A stretch of DNA of 64,000 nt from Dethiosulfatarculus sandiegensis (lineage in GTDB: Bacteria > Desulfobacterota > Desulfarculia > Desulfarculales > Desulfarculaceae): the NCBI RefSeq assembly GCF_000931935.2, contig NZ_AZAC01000015.1, positions 1 through 64,000 of the forward strand, read 5' to 3'. Numbering within the stretch: position 1 is the first letter of the stretch; the number at the start of each line of letters is the position of its first letter. Of the stretch, positions 56,705 to 64,000 are shown piece by piece. Position numbers and translations under genes: made by a program. Under the pieces are notes generated by a model. It did not search any database. It was not told where the DNA came from and saw only the letters and a list, made by a program, of their open reading frames with translations.

Positions 56705-57496
56705 ATGGCCAGACCTTTTGACCACATTAAACCAAGGCTGACTCGTTCAGGGCCGGACCCGGCCCGGGCCCGGGCCGAGGTGCTTATGATCCACGGAGCC
56801 TGGGCGGGAGCCTTTTGTTTTGCTGATCTGGCCCCGGCCATAGCCCGCGAGGGTTTTGGAGTGAATTGTCTGGAGCTTCCCGGCCATGGCGAAGACCGCT
56901 GGGATCTGCCGGCCTCGACCAGCCTCAGGGATTATGCGGATATCGCCCGCCGGGCTGCGGCCAGCCTGGGCAGGCCGGTTTTGGTGGGGCATTCCATGGG
57001 CGGCTGGCTGGCCCAAAAGGTGCTGGAGGTGGTGGATCTGCCCGCTGTATTTTTGGCTCCGGCGCCGGGCAAGGGAGTGGGGCTTTCCGTTTCCGCCCGC
57101 CTGTTGGCCAGGCACTTGAAACCGGCTTTACGGGTTTTTCAGGGGAGGCAGCCGCGAGTTCAGGATCTTCCCCTGATTCGCAAGATTTTTTTTGGTGAAC
57201 ATTCGAAGATGGATCTGGAAGAGCTTTTGCCGAATATGGCTCCCGAACCGCCGCTGGTCGTCCTGGAGCTGATGTTGGGCCTGGTAAGGGCGACCCCCCC
57301 CAAGGGAAAGGCTCCCAGGCTTTTGGTGGCCGGCGCAAAAGATCCATTTTTGCCTTTGGCAGGGGCTCAAAACCTGGCAAGGAACCTGGGGGCGCGGCTG
57401 GCCGTGTTGCCCGATTACCCCCATGCCCTTTTCATGGAAGACGATTCCGGCCTGGTTCAGAGGCTGCTTTTGGAATTTTTGGGAAATTGCCCCTGA
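56705..57496 (+). CDS. Alpha/beta hydrolase
   Basis: About 263 residues from ATG 56705. Alpha/beta-hydrolase fold: oxyanion strand MIHGAWAGAFCFADLAPAI, nucleophile elbow VGHSMGGWLAQ (Ser), acid in GAKDPFLPL, and His in DYPHALFMED. All triad residues are present. Esterase or lipase-like; substrate unknown. Its stop abuts the stop of convergent rsmE. Confidence 0.88.
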   Translation: MARPFDHIKPRLTRSGPDPARARAEVLMIHGAWAGAFCFADLAPAIAREGFGVNCLELPGHGEDRWDLPASTSLRDYADIARRAAASLGRPVLVGHSMGGWLAQKVLEVVDLPAVFLAPAPGKGVGLSVSARLLARHLKPALRVFQGRQPRVQDLPLIRKIFFGEHSKMDLEELLPNMAPEPPLVVLELMLGLVRATPPKGKAPRLLVAGAKDPFLPLAGAQNLARNLGARLAVLPDYPHALFMEDDSGLVQRLLLEFLGNCP

Positions 57497-58222
57497 TCAG
57501 AGCCTGAAACGCACTAAAGAGGCCAGGGTGAGGCAGGCTGTCTCCGCCCTCAGTATTACATGAGGCAGTCCGGCCTGGATAAAACCGGCTTCTTCGGCCC
57601 AAATCGCCTCCTGGGAAGAGAATCCTCCCTCAGGCCCCACCAGGGCCCATATCTCCTGCTTATCCTTAAGCTCCGTCAAAACTTGGGCCAGGGTTTTATG
57701 CTCCTGGTTTTCATAGAGCATCACCTTGCCTGCCTGAGGCGGGGCCGCTTCAAGGATTTCGGTATATTCGGCCGGAGGCATGAAGGCGGGGGGGTGGGCT
57801 GCGCCGCATTGTTTCAGGGCCTGACCGGCAATCCGCTCCCAGCGTTCTATACGTTCGGTGGGGTTTTTGAGTTTTTTCACCGAGCGCAGAGATTCAAAGG
57901 GCCTAACCTCGTCTACTGCCAGTTCAGTGAACTTTTGGGCCAAAAGATCCATGTTGCCGCCTTTTATAAGGCCGCAACATAGAACCAGTTTGGGCAGGGG
58001 GCGGGGTTTTTGCCAGGTCTTCCGCACCAGGCAGGAGACCTGCTTTTTATCGACCCGGTTTATCTGGGCCAGGGCCATAAGGCCCCGGCCGTTCATCAGC
58101 TCAACCAGATCGTCTTTTTTAAGGCGTAAAACCTTTCTGGCGTGGGCCGCTTCCTCGGAAGGCAGGTCGACCACCTGATCCGTTTTAAGGGACCCTGATA
58201 TGAGAAAGCGCCTTTTGCTCAC
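57497..58222 (-). CDS. rsmE: 16S rRNA (uracil-1498-N3)-methyltransferase
   Basis: 241 residues. N-terminal PUA-like domain, then a SPOUT methyltransferase with the trefoil-knot motifs ALVGPEGGFSSQEA and VILRAETACLTL that characterise RsmE. It methylates U1498 of 16S rRNA. Its start overlaps the prmA stop by four bases, a common rsmE-prmA pairing. Confidence 0.94.
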   Translation of the reverse strand: MSKRRFLISGSLKTDQVVDLPSEEAAHARKVLRLKKDDLVELMNGRGLMALAQINRVDKKQVSCLVRKTWQKPRPLPKLVLCCGLIKGGNMDLLAQKFTELAVDEVRPFESLRSVKKLKNPTERIERWERIAGQALKQCGAAHPPAFMPPAEYTEILEAAPPQAGKVMLYENQEHKTLAQVLTELKDKQEIWALVGPEGGFSSQEAIWAEEAGFIQAGLPHVILRAETACLTLASLVRFRL

Positions 58223-59106
58223 GCCATCACCAAAGAAGACCAGGCCGCCATGGTGTTCAACTCCATAAAGGTGAGGCCTGCCTGTTCCAGAATTTTCCTC
58301 ACCTGACCCGCCTGTTCGGGCAGTATGCCCGAAACCACCAACTCTCCGCCCGGAGCCAGATGGTCGGCCAGGTCTTGGGCCAGGCCGGTGACGTCCTTGG
58401 CTGTGAGATTGGCCATAACCAAGGGGAATTTTCCGCTGAGCGAGGCAAGGGGAGTCTCACTGAACTCCACCTTGTCCGCCATGTTATTGATCTCCGCGTT
58501 TTTACGGGCCGCTTTTATCGCCTCCGGGTCCAGGTCAACCCCCACCGCGCTTTGGGCTCCGAAGGCTAGTGCGGTAAAGGAAAGAATCCCCGTGCCGCAG
58601 CCCACGTCAAGCACCCGCTCAGGCAAAAGATCACGCTTGGCCAGGCGGCTGATTCGTTTCATGCAAAGCAGGGTGGATTCATGATGACCGGTGCCAAAGG
58701 CCTGTCCCGGATCAATGATGACTACATTTTTGCCCGGTTCCGGCTCGGGGACCTCCCAGGAGGGCGCTATTATCAGTCCCGGTATGGCTTCTCTTGGGTG
58801 AAAATGTTTCTTCCAGTTGCGGCTCCAGTCCTCAGCCGGAATAAAGTTGAAATTGATGCTGGCCGTTTCGCCCTCTTCCATCTGGCCAAGGCTTTGGGTA
58901 AACCTCTCCAGGCGGGCTCTTTTTTCGTCCAGCTTATGATCAGCATCAAGATAACCCAACACCTGGATTTGGTTTTCCGGGATCTGGCCATCTTTTAATA
59001 ATACGCCCCTGCCGGTCAAGTTAGCCAAAAAGTCGGCCGCCGCTTCGGCCTGGGGGGGGGCGGCGGTGATCGCAACCTCCAGCCATTGGGTCTGTTCAGC
59101 CGCCAT
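58219..59106 (-). CDS. prmA: Ribosomal protein L11 methyltransferase
   Basis: 295 residues with SAM motif VLDVGCGTGILSF and the preceding DPGQAFGTGHHESTLLC that is diagnostic of PrmA. Trimethylates ribosomal protein L11. Coupled to rsmE. A run of nine C lies in the coding strand near codon 16 (ITAAPPQ), an unusual place for slippage. Confidence 0.94.
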   Translation of the reverse strand: MAAEQTQWLEVAITAAPPQAEAAADFLANLTGRGVLLKDGQIPENQIQVLGYLDADHKLDEKRARLERFTQSLGQMEEGETASINFNFIPAEDWSRNWKKHFHPREAIPGLIIAPSWEVPEPEPGKNVVIIDPGQAFGTGHHESTLLCMKRISRLAKRDLLPERVLDVGCGTGILSFTALAFGAQSAVGVDLDPEAIKAARKNAEINNMADKVEFSETPLASLSGKFPLVMANLTAKDVTGLAQDLADHLAPGGELVVSGILPEQAGQVRKILEQAGLTFMELNTMAAWSSLVMA

Positions 59107-59550
59107 GATGATTCAACTCCTATAAAGATAAATGTTTGCCCGCTGATTGGGGCCGGTTTAGAATACTTTGGTTGTTATAAATATAAGATTAGCAGTTCCA
59201 AAGAACAACCCGGAGGCTGATTTACCAATATTGTTAGATGATATGAGGTATTTTTACGATAACATCACGATTTTATAATTTATTTTTGGTTCTTATTACG
59301 TAATCCCTTTGCTCTTTGACGGAGATGTAAAAGTCTTTTTTGGGGGCGCGGCTTTTTGTTTGTTGTGGTTATGGCCGGAAAAATAATTGTAATCCAATCT
59401 TAACTGGTTCATGAATAAAGAGTGATCGAGCCTGTTACAGGTGAGGGTAAAAAAAGGTAAAGAGCATTAAACCCCCGCTGGATTTTTCCCGGGTGAAGTG
59501 CTTTTGTGAAAATAATTCATATTCAGATTATCGTATAAGGAGCAGGTATT
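59107..59550. other. Divergent intergenic region prmA/dtd
   Basis: 444 AT-rich bases. It should hold promoters for both directions. No hairpin, RNA gene or ORF that I would support. Confidence 0.4.
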
Positions 59551-60000
59551 TTGCGGGCAGTGGTTCAGAGAGTGAGTGAGTCCAGGGTAAAGGTGGGAGA
59601 CAGGGTGACAGGCCGGACCGGCCCCGGGCTTTTGATATTGCTCGGTGTTTCCGGGGAGGATACGGAAAAGGAATCCGCCTGGATGGCCGACAAGATAGCA
59701 GGGCTCAGGATATTTCCGGATGACCAGGAAAAGCTGAATTTATCTGTGATGGATATCAAGGGTTCGATAATGGTGGTGAGCCAATTCACCCTTTGGGGGG
59801 ATTGTAGAAAGGGCAAGCGCCCCTCGTTTGTGCGGGCCGCCAAGGGAGAGGTGGCAGAGCCCCTTTATCGGGATTTTGTTCAAAGGCTTGAGCAAAAGGG
59901 GATTACCGTGGCCACCGGCGAGTTCGGGGCCATGATGGATGTGGAGTTGGTTAATAAAGGTCCTGTAACCATTTTGGTTGATACGGAAAAACAGTTTTGA
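59551..60000 (+). CDS. dtd: D-aminoacyl-tRNA deacylase
   Basis: 149 residues from a TTG preceded by AAGGAG. Family motifs: MRAVVQRV at the start, the catalytic SQFTLWGDCRKGKRPSF and NKGPVTILVDT (the GP motif). The enzyme removes D-amino acids mischarged on tRNA. An aspartate racemase that may make D-aspartate is encoded in the same window. Only 18 bases separate it from the next gene. Confidence 0.95.
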   Translation: MRAVVQRVSESRVKVGDRVTGRTGPGLLILLGVSGEDTEKESAWMADKIAGLRIFPDDQEKLNLSVMDIKGSIMVVSQFTLWGDCRKGKRPSFVRAAKGEVAEPLYRDFVQRLEQKGITVATGEFGAMMDVELVNKGPVTILVDTEKQF

Positions 60001-60018
60001 CTTGAAGGGGAGAGCTTG

Positions 60019-60507
60019 ATGACTGAAAAGCTGGATTTAAACGGTTACATCCCCGAGGGTTGGCAGGGCAGATATCCACCTTGTCAGATCCAGGTCAACA
60101 ATAATGGGGAGCTGTTGCATAACGGAGCCCCCTTGGTGCATCCCGGCATTATAGAGCTGATTTACCAGTCCGTGCATCTGGACGAGGACGGGGTTTACTA
60201 CCTTTACATGGACGGTAAAAAATGCCAACTTGAGGTGGCCGACACCTTTTTCGTGATAACCAGGGTGGATATTAAGGATGATAATCTCGTCCTGACAGTA
60301 AGCGACGGCTCCAAACAGGAGCTTGATCCCGCTTCCCTTTACATAGGCAAAGACGAGGTGCTTTATTGCCGGGTGCATGAAGGCCGTTTCCCCGCCCGTT
60401 TCCAAAGGGCCGCCTATTATCAGATAACCGATTGGGTCAAGGAGACCGAGGCAGGTTTTGCCCTGAGCTTGGGCGGCAGGCTCCACCCCTTGCCCGGTAC
60501 AGCCTGA
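60019..60507 (+). CDS. DUF1285-like protein
   Basis: 162 residues from ATG 60019 (GGGGAG upstream). PPCQIQVNNNGELLHNGAPL, LIYQSVHLDEDGVYYLYM and CQLEVADTFFVI follow the DUF1285 pattern of small, two-domain beta proteins. Soluble; no function is known. Co-transcribed with dtd and followed by a terminator. Confidence 0.7.
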   Translation: MTEKLDLNGYIPEGWQGRYPPCQIQVNNNGELLHNGAPLVHPGIIELIYQSVHLDEDGVYYLYMDGKKCQLEVADTFFVITRVDIKDDNLVLTVSDGSKQELDPASLYIGKDEVLYCRVHEGRFPARFQRAAYYQITDWVKETEAGFALSLGGRLHPLPGTA

Positions 60508-60556
60508 ACACCGGCAAAAAATTCTTTGTTTACAGGGTAAAAAAAGCCCTGAATTA

Positions 60557-60592
60557 AAGCCCGAGGCCTCATCAGCCTCGGGCTTAATTTTT
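60557..60592 (+). terminator. Rho-independent terminator after the dtd operon
   Basis: AAGCCCGAGGC and GCCTCGGGCTT around a seven-base loop, then AATTTTT. Confidence 0.9.
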
Positions 60593-60636
60593 GTAAATAC
60601 CTGTATGTAAATACAAAATTAAAAAATCACTCTAAC

Positions 60637-60652
60637 TGGCATTACACTTGCT
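60637..60652 (+). promoter_or_regulatory. Sigma-54 promoter of the flagellar hook operon
   Basis: TGGCATT-ACAC-TTGCT: the GG and GC core bases and spacing match the -24/-12 consensus. Because it covers 60648, it rules out the longer fliK reading that would start there. Confidence 0.75.
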
Positions 60653-60692
60653 AGCATCAAAGGCCAGACCCATTTTGCTCAAGGAGGAGCCA

Positions 60693-62390
60693 GTGAAAAC
60701 CGAGGCATTTGCCATTGAAACCTTTGGCGGAATAATACCCCAAGGCTTCAATCAGGATCAGGGCGGATCATCGTCCAATGCCTTTGAGGTGCTGTTTAAT
60801 CAGATCATGCAAAAACAACAAGCTTACGATTATAAACAGACCGAGACCAGGCAGAACGAGACCCTGGGGCAGGTTTTAAGCGGCGGGCGGGAAACCAAGC
60901 TCGAGCTCACCTCTCCAGAGGGAAGCCCCATAGCCCGGCTGGAGGCCGGTCTCAGATCCACCCAAAAGTCATTGAACGAGTTCAGCCTGCCTCCTTCGGC
61001 AAAGGATGAGCTTAAGGAAACCTTGGTGAAAAGCGGCTATTCCGATGAAGACGCCGAGGAGATGATTAAAAGGGCCAGTCAGGAAGACGGTTCGGTGAAT
61101 ATGGGGGTTTTGTTTGAAATGATGCCCCAATACGCCGTAACCGAGGGGCCTGTTTTCGAGCTCAATGCCACGGATCGCCCGCTTTTGATCCAGGCCTTGA
61201 AAGATTTGGGGATTAGCGAATCGGAGATAAAGGAGTTTGTGAATTCCCTGCCCCAAAAGGGAAACAAACTTATGGTAAGCGGCCTGCCCGAACTGCTTTC
61301 CAAGGCAAAGGGCGGCAAGGTGGATCAAAAGGTCCTGAGTGATCTTTTGGGCCGCTTGGGGCTAGACAAACAGGAAGTCCAGACCCTTTTGACCCAATCC
61401 GGAGCAGCTCAGGGAGAACTTTCACCCAAATCCTTTATGGCCATGCTCCAGGTGGCGGCGGATCGCCAGGACAAGGGCATGCAGGAAAGTTTGAAAAGCC
61501 TGGCCGCCAAATTGAAGGTTAATCCGGCCCAGGTTGATACGGCAGGCGACGCCGCCCGCATAAAGGCCAAGGTTCTGCAGAATTTACAGATGAACTCTCC
61601 GGCCCTGGCTGCGCAGGATAAGGGCGATATCGCCCAAGCCTTTAACAGCGCTTTAAAGGCGCTTGGCGGCTCCACTTCGGCCGAGGCAATGCAGGCCGCG
61701 ATCCAGACCCAGACCGATGCCCCGGCCCAGGCAGCAATGGCCCAGGCCGCGCCGGTCAGGGAAAGGCCCGAGGCACAGGCGGCCGCAAATGCGGCCAAGG
61801 CTGGCGTGGTGGAGGTTTCGGCCGCAGATGACCTGCCCTCCACCTCCAAGGTGGCCCAGGCAGGGGCGGGGGCAACAGTGGGCGATAGGCTGAATCAGGC
61901 CGGGCAGGCCCTTAAATCAAACCGAACCTTGCCCTCTTATGTGGTGCGTCAGGTCAGTGACCAGATCACCCAGATGGCCAAGACCAGTAAGTCCAGTCTT
62001 CAGCTTGCCTTAAAGCCCGCCCACCTGGGTCAGCTCAACCTGGAGCTGAGCGTAAAGGACGGGCTGGTTAAGGCAACGGTTATGGCCGAGACCGTGGCCG
62101 CCAAAAACGCCCTGGATTCAGGCATGGAGCAGTTAAAAAGCGCTTTGAGCCAGCAGGGCATAAAGCTGGAGCGTCTGGAGGTGATGGTCAACCCGGACTC
62201 CCAGGACGGGCAGCAGCAAAGACAAGCCCAGTTCGGAGCAGGCGGCCAACGTCAGGGTTCCGGTGGCTTCAACCAGAACGGCGATGGTCAGGGACAGGGC
62301 CGGGAAGGGGCGGCGGACGATGACCTGCCGCCCGGAAACATGGCGGCCTCTCAGATGATCGGAGGCAGGGGTATAAGCCTCTTTGCCTGA
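60693..62390 (+). CDS. fliK: Flagellar hook-length control protein
   Basis: 565 residues from GTG 60693, which has AAGGAGGAG just before it and lies after the sigma-54 promoter. The long middle part is Gln/Ala-rich and poorly conserved, as usual for the molecular ruler. The conserved C-terminal domain has LQLALKPAHLGQLNLELSVK and LEVMVNPD. FliK measures hook length and switches export specificity. First gene of fliK-flgD-flgE. Confidence 0.92.
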   Translation: MKTEAFAIETFGGIIPQGFNQDQGGSSSNAFEVLFNQIMQKQQAYDYKQTETRQNETLGQVLSGGRETKLELTSPEGSPIARLEAGLRSTQKSLNEFSLPPSAKDELKETLVKSGYSDEDAEEMIKRASQEDGSVNMGVLFEMMPQYAVTEGPVFELNATDRPLLIQALKDLGISESEIKEFVNSLPQKGNKLMVSGLPELLSKAKGGKVDQKVLSDLLGRLGLDKQEVQTLLTQSGAAQGELSPKSFMAMLQVAADRQDKGMQESLKSLAAKLKVNPAQVDTAGDAARIKAKVLQNLQMNSPALAAQDKGDIAQAFNSALKALGGSTSAEAMQAAIQTQTDAPAQAAMAQAAPVRERPEAQAAANAAKAGVVEVSAADDLPSTSKVAQAGAGATVGDRLNQAGQALKSNRTLPSYVVRQVSDQITQMAKTSKSSLQLALKPAHLGQLNLELSVKDGLVKATVMAETVAAKNALDSGMEQLKSALSQQGIKLERLEVMVNPDSQDGQQQRQAQFGAGGQRQGSGGFNQNGDGQGQGREGAADDDLPPGNMAASQMIGGRGISLFA

Positions 62391-62471
62391 ATTAATTAAT
62401 AAAACGGCCGGTTGCCCCTGAAAAGGGCTTCAGGTTAAAGGCATGAATATCAAGCGCGTCAGGAGGTCAAG

Positions 62472-63317
62472 GTGATATACCAGACCACAGCCACTCAATT
62501 AAACAGCACCACCACGGGAACTGGGTCCAAGACTACAGGGCCTGATAGTGGACAGGGTAAAGATGTCTTTTTGAAGTTGTTCATGACCCAGATGACCAAC
62601 CAGAACCCGCTTGATCCCATGGACAATTCCGAGTTCACCGCACAGCTGGCCACCTTCAGCAGCCTGGAGCAGTTGACCAAGATCAACACCAACCTGGAAG
62701 GCCTGGCCAGTATAAAGACCAGTGTGAACACCTCCACCGCCTTAAGCCTGGTGGGCAGGGAAGTGGAATTCTCCGGAAACCTCATGCCTGTGGGCGAAAA
62801 CCACGTGGGTAAACTGAACTACACCCTGCCCGCCAAGTCCAGCAAGACCTCCGTCACCATAACCAACACGGAAGGTGATATTGTGCGGGATTACGAATTG
62901 GGTGAACTCGAGGCCGGCTATAGAACCCTGGAATGGGACGGCAACGACAACCAGGGCAACAGGGTTGAGCCGGGCGTGTACAAGATCGCAATCAGCGCCT
63001 ATAACAGTCGGGATGAGGTGATCAAGATAGAAGACTACACGGTCTCCGGCCTGGTTACCGGCTATGAGCGGGGCGAAGACGGCACAGCTTATCTCCTGCT
63101 GGGTGACGACTCAGCCCTGCCTCTGGAAAAGGTCATGAGCGTCAGCCAGGCCAAAACCACCACCGGCGACACCAATCTCGGCACTGACGGGGGCGACGAC
63201 TCGGAAGAGGAAAGCACTGAAGAGGCTTCTTCCACCAGTTCCGACGATGATACGGACATCTTGGATGTCCTCAAAAAGATAGCGACCGTGGGCGGCATGG
63301 CGGCCGCCTTGTTATAG
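62472..63317 (+). CDS. flgD: Flagellar hook-capping protein
   Basis: 281 residues from a GTG with AGGAGG ahead. Typical head KDVFLKLFMTQMTNQNPLDP and FSSLEQLTKINT, then the tudor/Fn-like core with VEPGVYKIAISAY. The C-terminal 50 residues (DDSEEESTEEASS and on) are acidic, low-complexity and unusual for FlgD, ending in a hydrophobic ATVGGMAAALL. FlgD caps the growing hook. Between fliK and flgE. Confidence 0.92.
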   Translation: MIYQTTATQLNSTTTGTGSKTTGPDSGQGKDVFLKLFMTQMTNQNPLDPMDNSEFTAQLATFSSLEQLTKINTNLEGLASIKTSVNTSTALSLVGREVEFSGNLMPVGENHVGKLNYTLPAKSSKTSVTITNTEGDIVRDYELGELEAGYRTLEWDGNDNQGNRVEPGVYKIAISAYNSRDEVIKIEDYTVSGLVTGYERGEDGTAYLLLGDDSALPLEKVMSVSQAKTTTGDTNLGTDGGDDSEEESTEEASSTSSDDDTDILDVLKKIATVGGMAAALL

Positions 63318-63381
63318 GAATTACGGTTCAGAGCGGCAGGGAAGCCGCTTGGATGAACTCCAGGGATAAGGAGAACAGGCC

Positions 63382-64000
63382 ATGGGAATGTTAACCGCAA
63401 TGTATGCGGGGGTTAACGGCCTTAATGTTCACGGCAAGGCCTTGAGCAGTGTGGCGGACAACATCGCCAACGTAAACACCCACGGATTCAAGTCCACGCG
63501 AGTCAATTTTGGTGATCTCATGGTCCATGCGCTCACGGCCGGGGGCAGCGTTTCCTCCAATGTGGGCACCGGCTCCCGGGTCTTGAACGTGCAGAACATG
63601 ATGACCCAGGGCTCTTTTGAGGGCACGGACATCCCAACCGACCTGGCCATTAACGGCTCGGGGTTTTTCGAGGTCTCAAACCCGGACGCGGGCAACAACG
63701 CGGGGTTTTTTTACACCCGGGCCGGGCAGTTCACCATGAATGCGGAAGGCTACATGGTGAATCCCTTGGGGTACCGCCTCAGGGGATACAATGTGGATGG
63801 AGACGGCAACGTGGTGCAGCAACCCACTGACCTGCGGGTAAGGGTGCATCAGACCGACGCCATCAAGACCGAAAACGTGGAGTTGAGCATCAACCTGGAT
63901 GCAGAGGATGAAGACGAACACAAAGCCTCTGAACCCATTGATCCCACGGACACCGCAACCTGGAACTACCTCACCCCGGTGAGGACCTACGACACCCTGG
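63382..64000 (+). CDS. flgE: Flagellar hook protein, 5 prime part
   Basis: Open from ATG 63382 (AAGGAG upstream) to the window edge, about 206 residues. Begins with the rod/hook head MYAGVNGLNVHGKALSSVAD and NIANVNTHGFK shared by FlgE/FlgF/FlgG. The following ALTAGGSVSSNVGTGSRV and the insert after residue 150 favour FlgE, as does its place after flgD. The C-terminal part lies beyond the window. Confidence 0.9.
   Translation, partial: MGMLTAMYAGVNGLNVHGKALSSVADNIANVNTHGFKSTRVNFGDLMVHALTAGGSVSSNVGTGSRVLNVQNMMTQGSFEGTDIPTDLAINGSGFFEVSNPDAGNNAGFFYTRAGQFTMNAEGYMVNPLGYRLRGYNVDGDGNVVQQPTDLRVRVHQTDAIKTENVELSINLDAEDEDEHKASEPIDPTDTATWNYLTPVRTYDTL

Overview
The window looks like a piece of chromosome from a Gram-negative, flagellated, anaerobic sulfate reducer, most likely Desulfobacterota. 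The main evidence is a complete dsrMKJOP operon (18.2-23.3 kb), whose membrane complex links the menaquinone pool to dissimilatory sulfite reduction. A nickel carbon-monoxide dehydrogenase operon (3.2-7.0 kb), TRAP transport, two -24/-12 (sigma-54) promoters and a flagellar hook operon at the right edge fit this. The genus cannot be fixed from the sequence.

Layout. 0-3.1 kb: AT-rich accessory DNA with a broken IS256-type transposase, a secreted Sel1-repeat protein and two DUF2059-like secreted paralogues. 3.2-8.6 kb: CODH operon (FNOR-cooF-cooS, minus strand) facing away from an iron alcohol dehydrogenase. 8.7-17.2 kb: metallophosphoesterase/MFS pair, a decayed D-aminoacylase, an aspartate racemase, a diguanylate cyclase, an FMN hydroxy-acid oxidase with a Cys-rich head, and a DotU-like protein carrying a SPOR domain. 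17.5-23.3 kb: RsbRD-N gene plus dsrMKJOP behind a good sigma-70 promoter. 23.5-29.2 kb: single genes (outer-membrane barrel, phosphoesterase, TPR protein, TetR, an ATC-hydrolase-like protein) and a frameshifted HD-GYP gene. 29.9-32.8 kb: TAXI-TRAP transporter.

33.0-44.8 kb is a nitrogen-assimilation island: an NrpR-type repressor, glutamine-dependent NAD synthetase, a five-gene split (archaeal-style) glutamate synthase, a NifA-like sigma-54 activator and a GSI-alpha-like glutamine synthetase. The glnA gene has a textbook sigma-54 promoter. A repeated dyad TACC-N4-GGTA occurs twice about 115-145 bp upstream of the predicted glnA start and once, inside a 36-bp inverted repeat, in front of the activator gene. 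This is the most interesting regulatory observation here. The ferredoxin/FAD-oxidoreductase pair inside the glutamate synthase is clearly paralogous to the pair inside the CODH operon, so one electron-transfer module appears to be used twice.

45.1-48.4 kb: TrmI, zinc-ribbon protein, amidohydrolase, signal peptidase I. 48.9-56.0 kb: a surface-glycan-like region (glycosyltransferase-TPR, two sulfotransferases, PIG-L-like protein with an altered catalytic motif, an internally deleted neuB, WbqC-like protein, amidohydrolase, methyltransferase). 56.7-60.5 kb: alpha/beta hydrolase, RsmE, PrmA, Dtd, DUF1285-like protein. 60.6 kb to the end: fliK-flgD-flgE behind a second sigma-54 promoter; flgE runs off the window. 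No rRNA, tRNA or CRISPR array was recognised. Several broken genes differ from an intact frame by single-base losses, so sequencing error should be considered for those. The large deletion in neuB and the missing 5 prime half of the D-aminoacylase cannot be explained that way.
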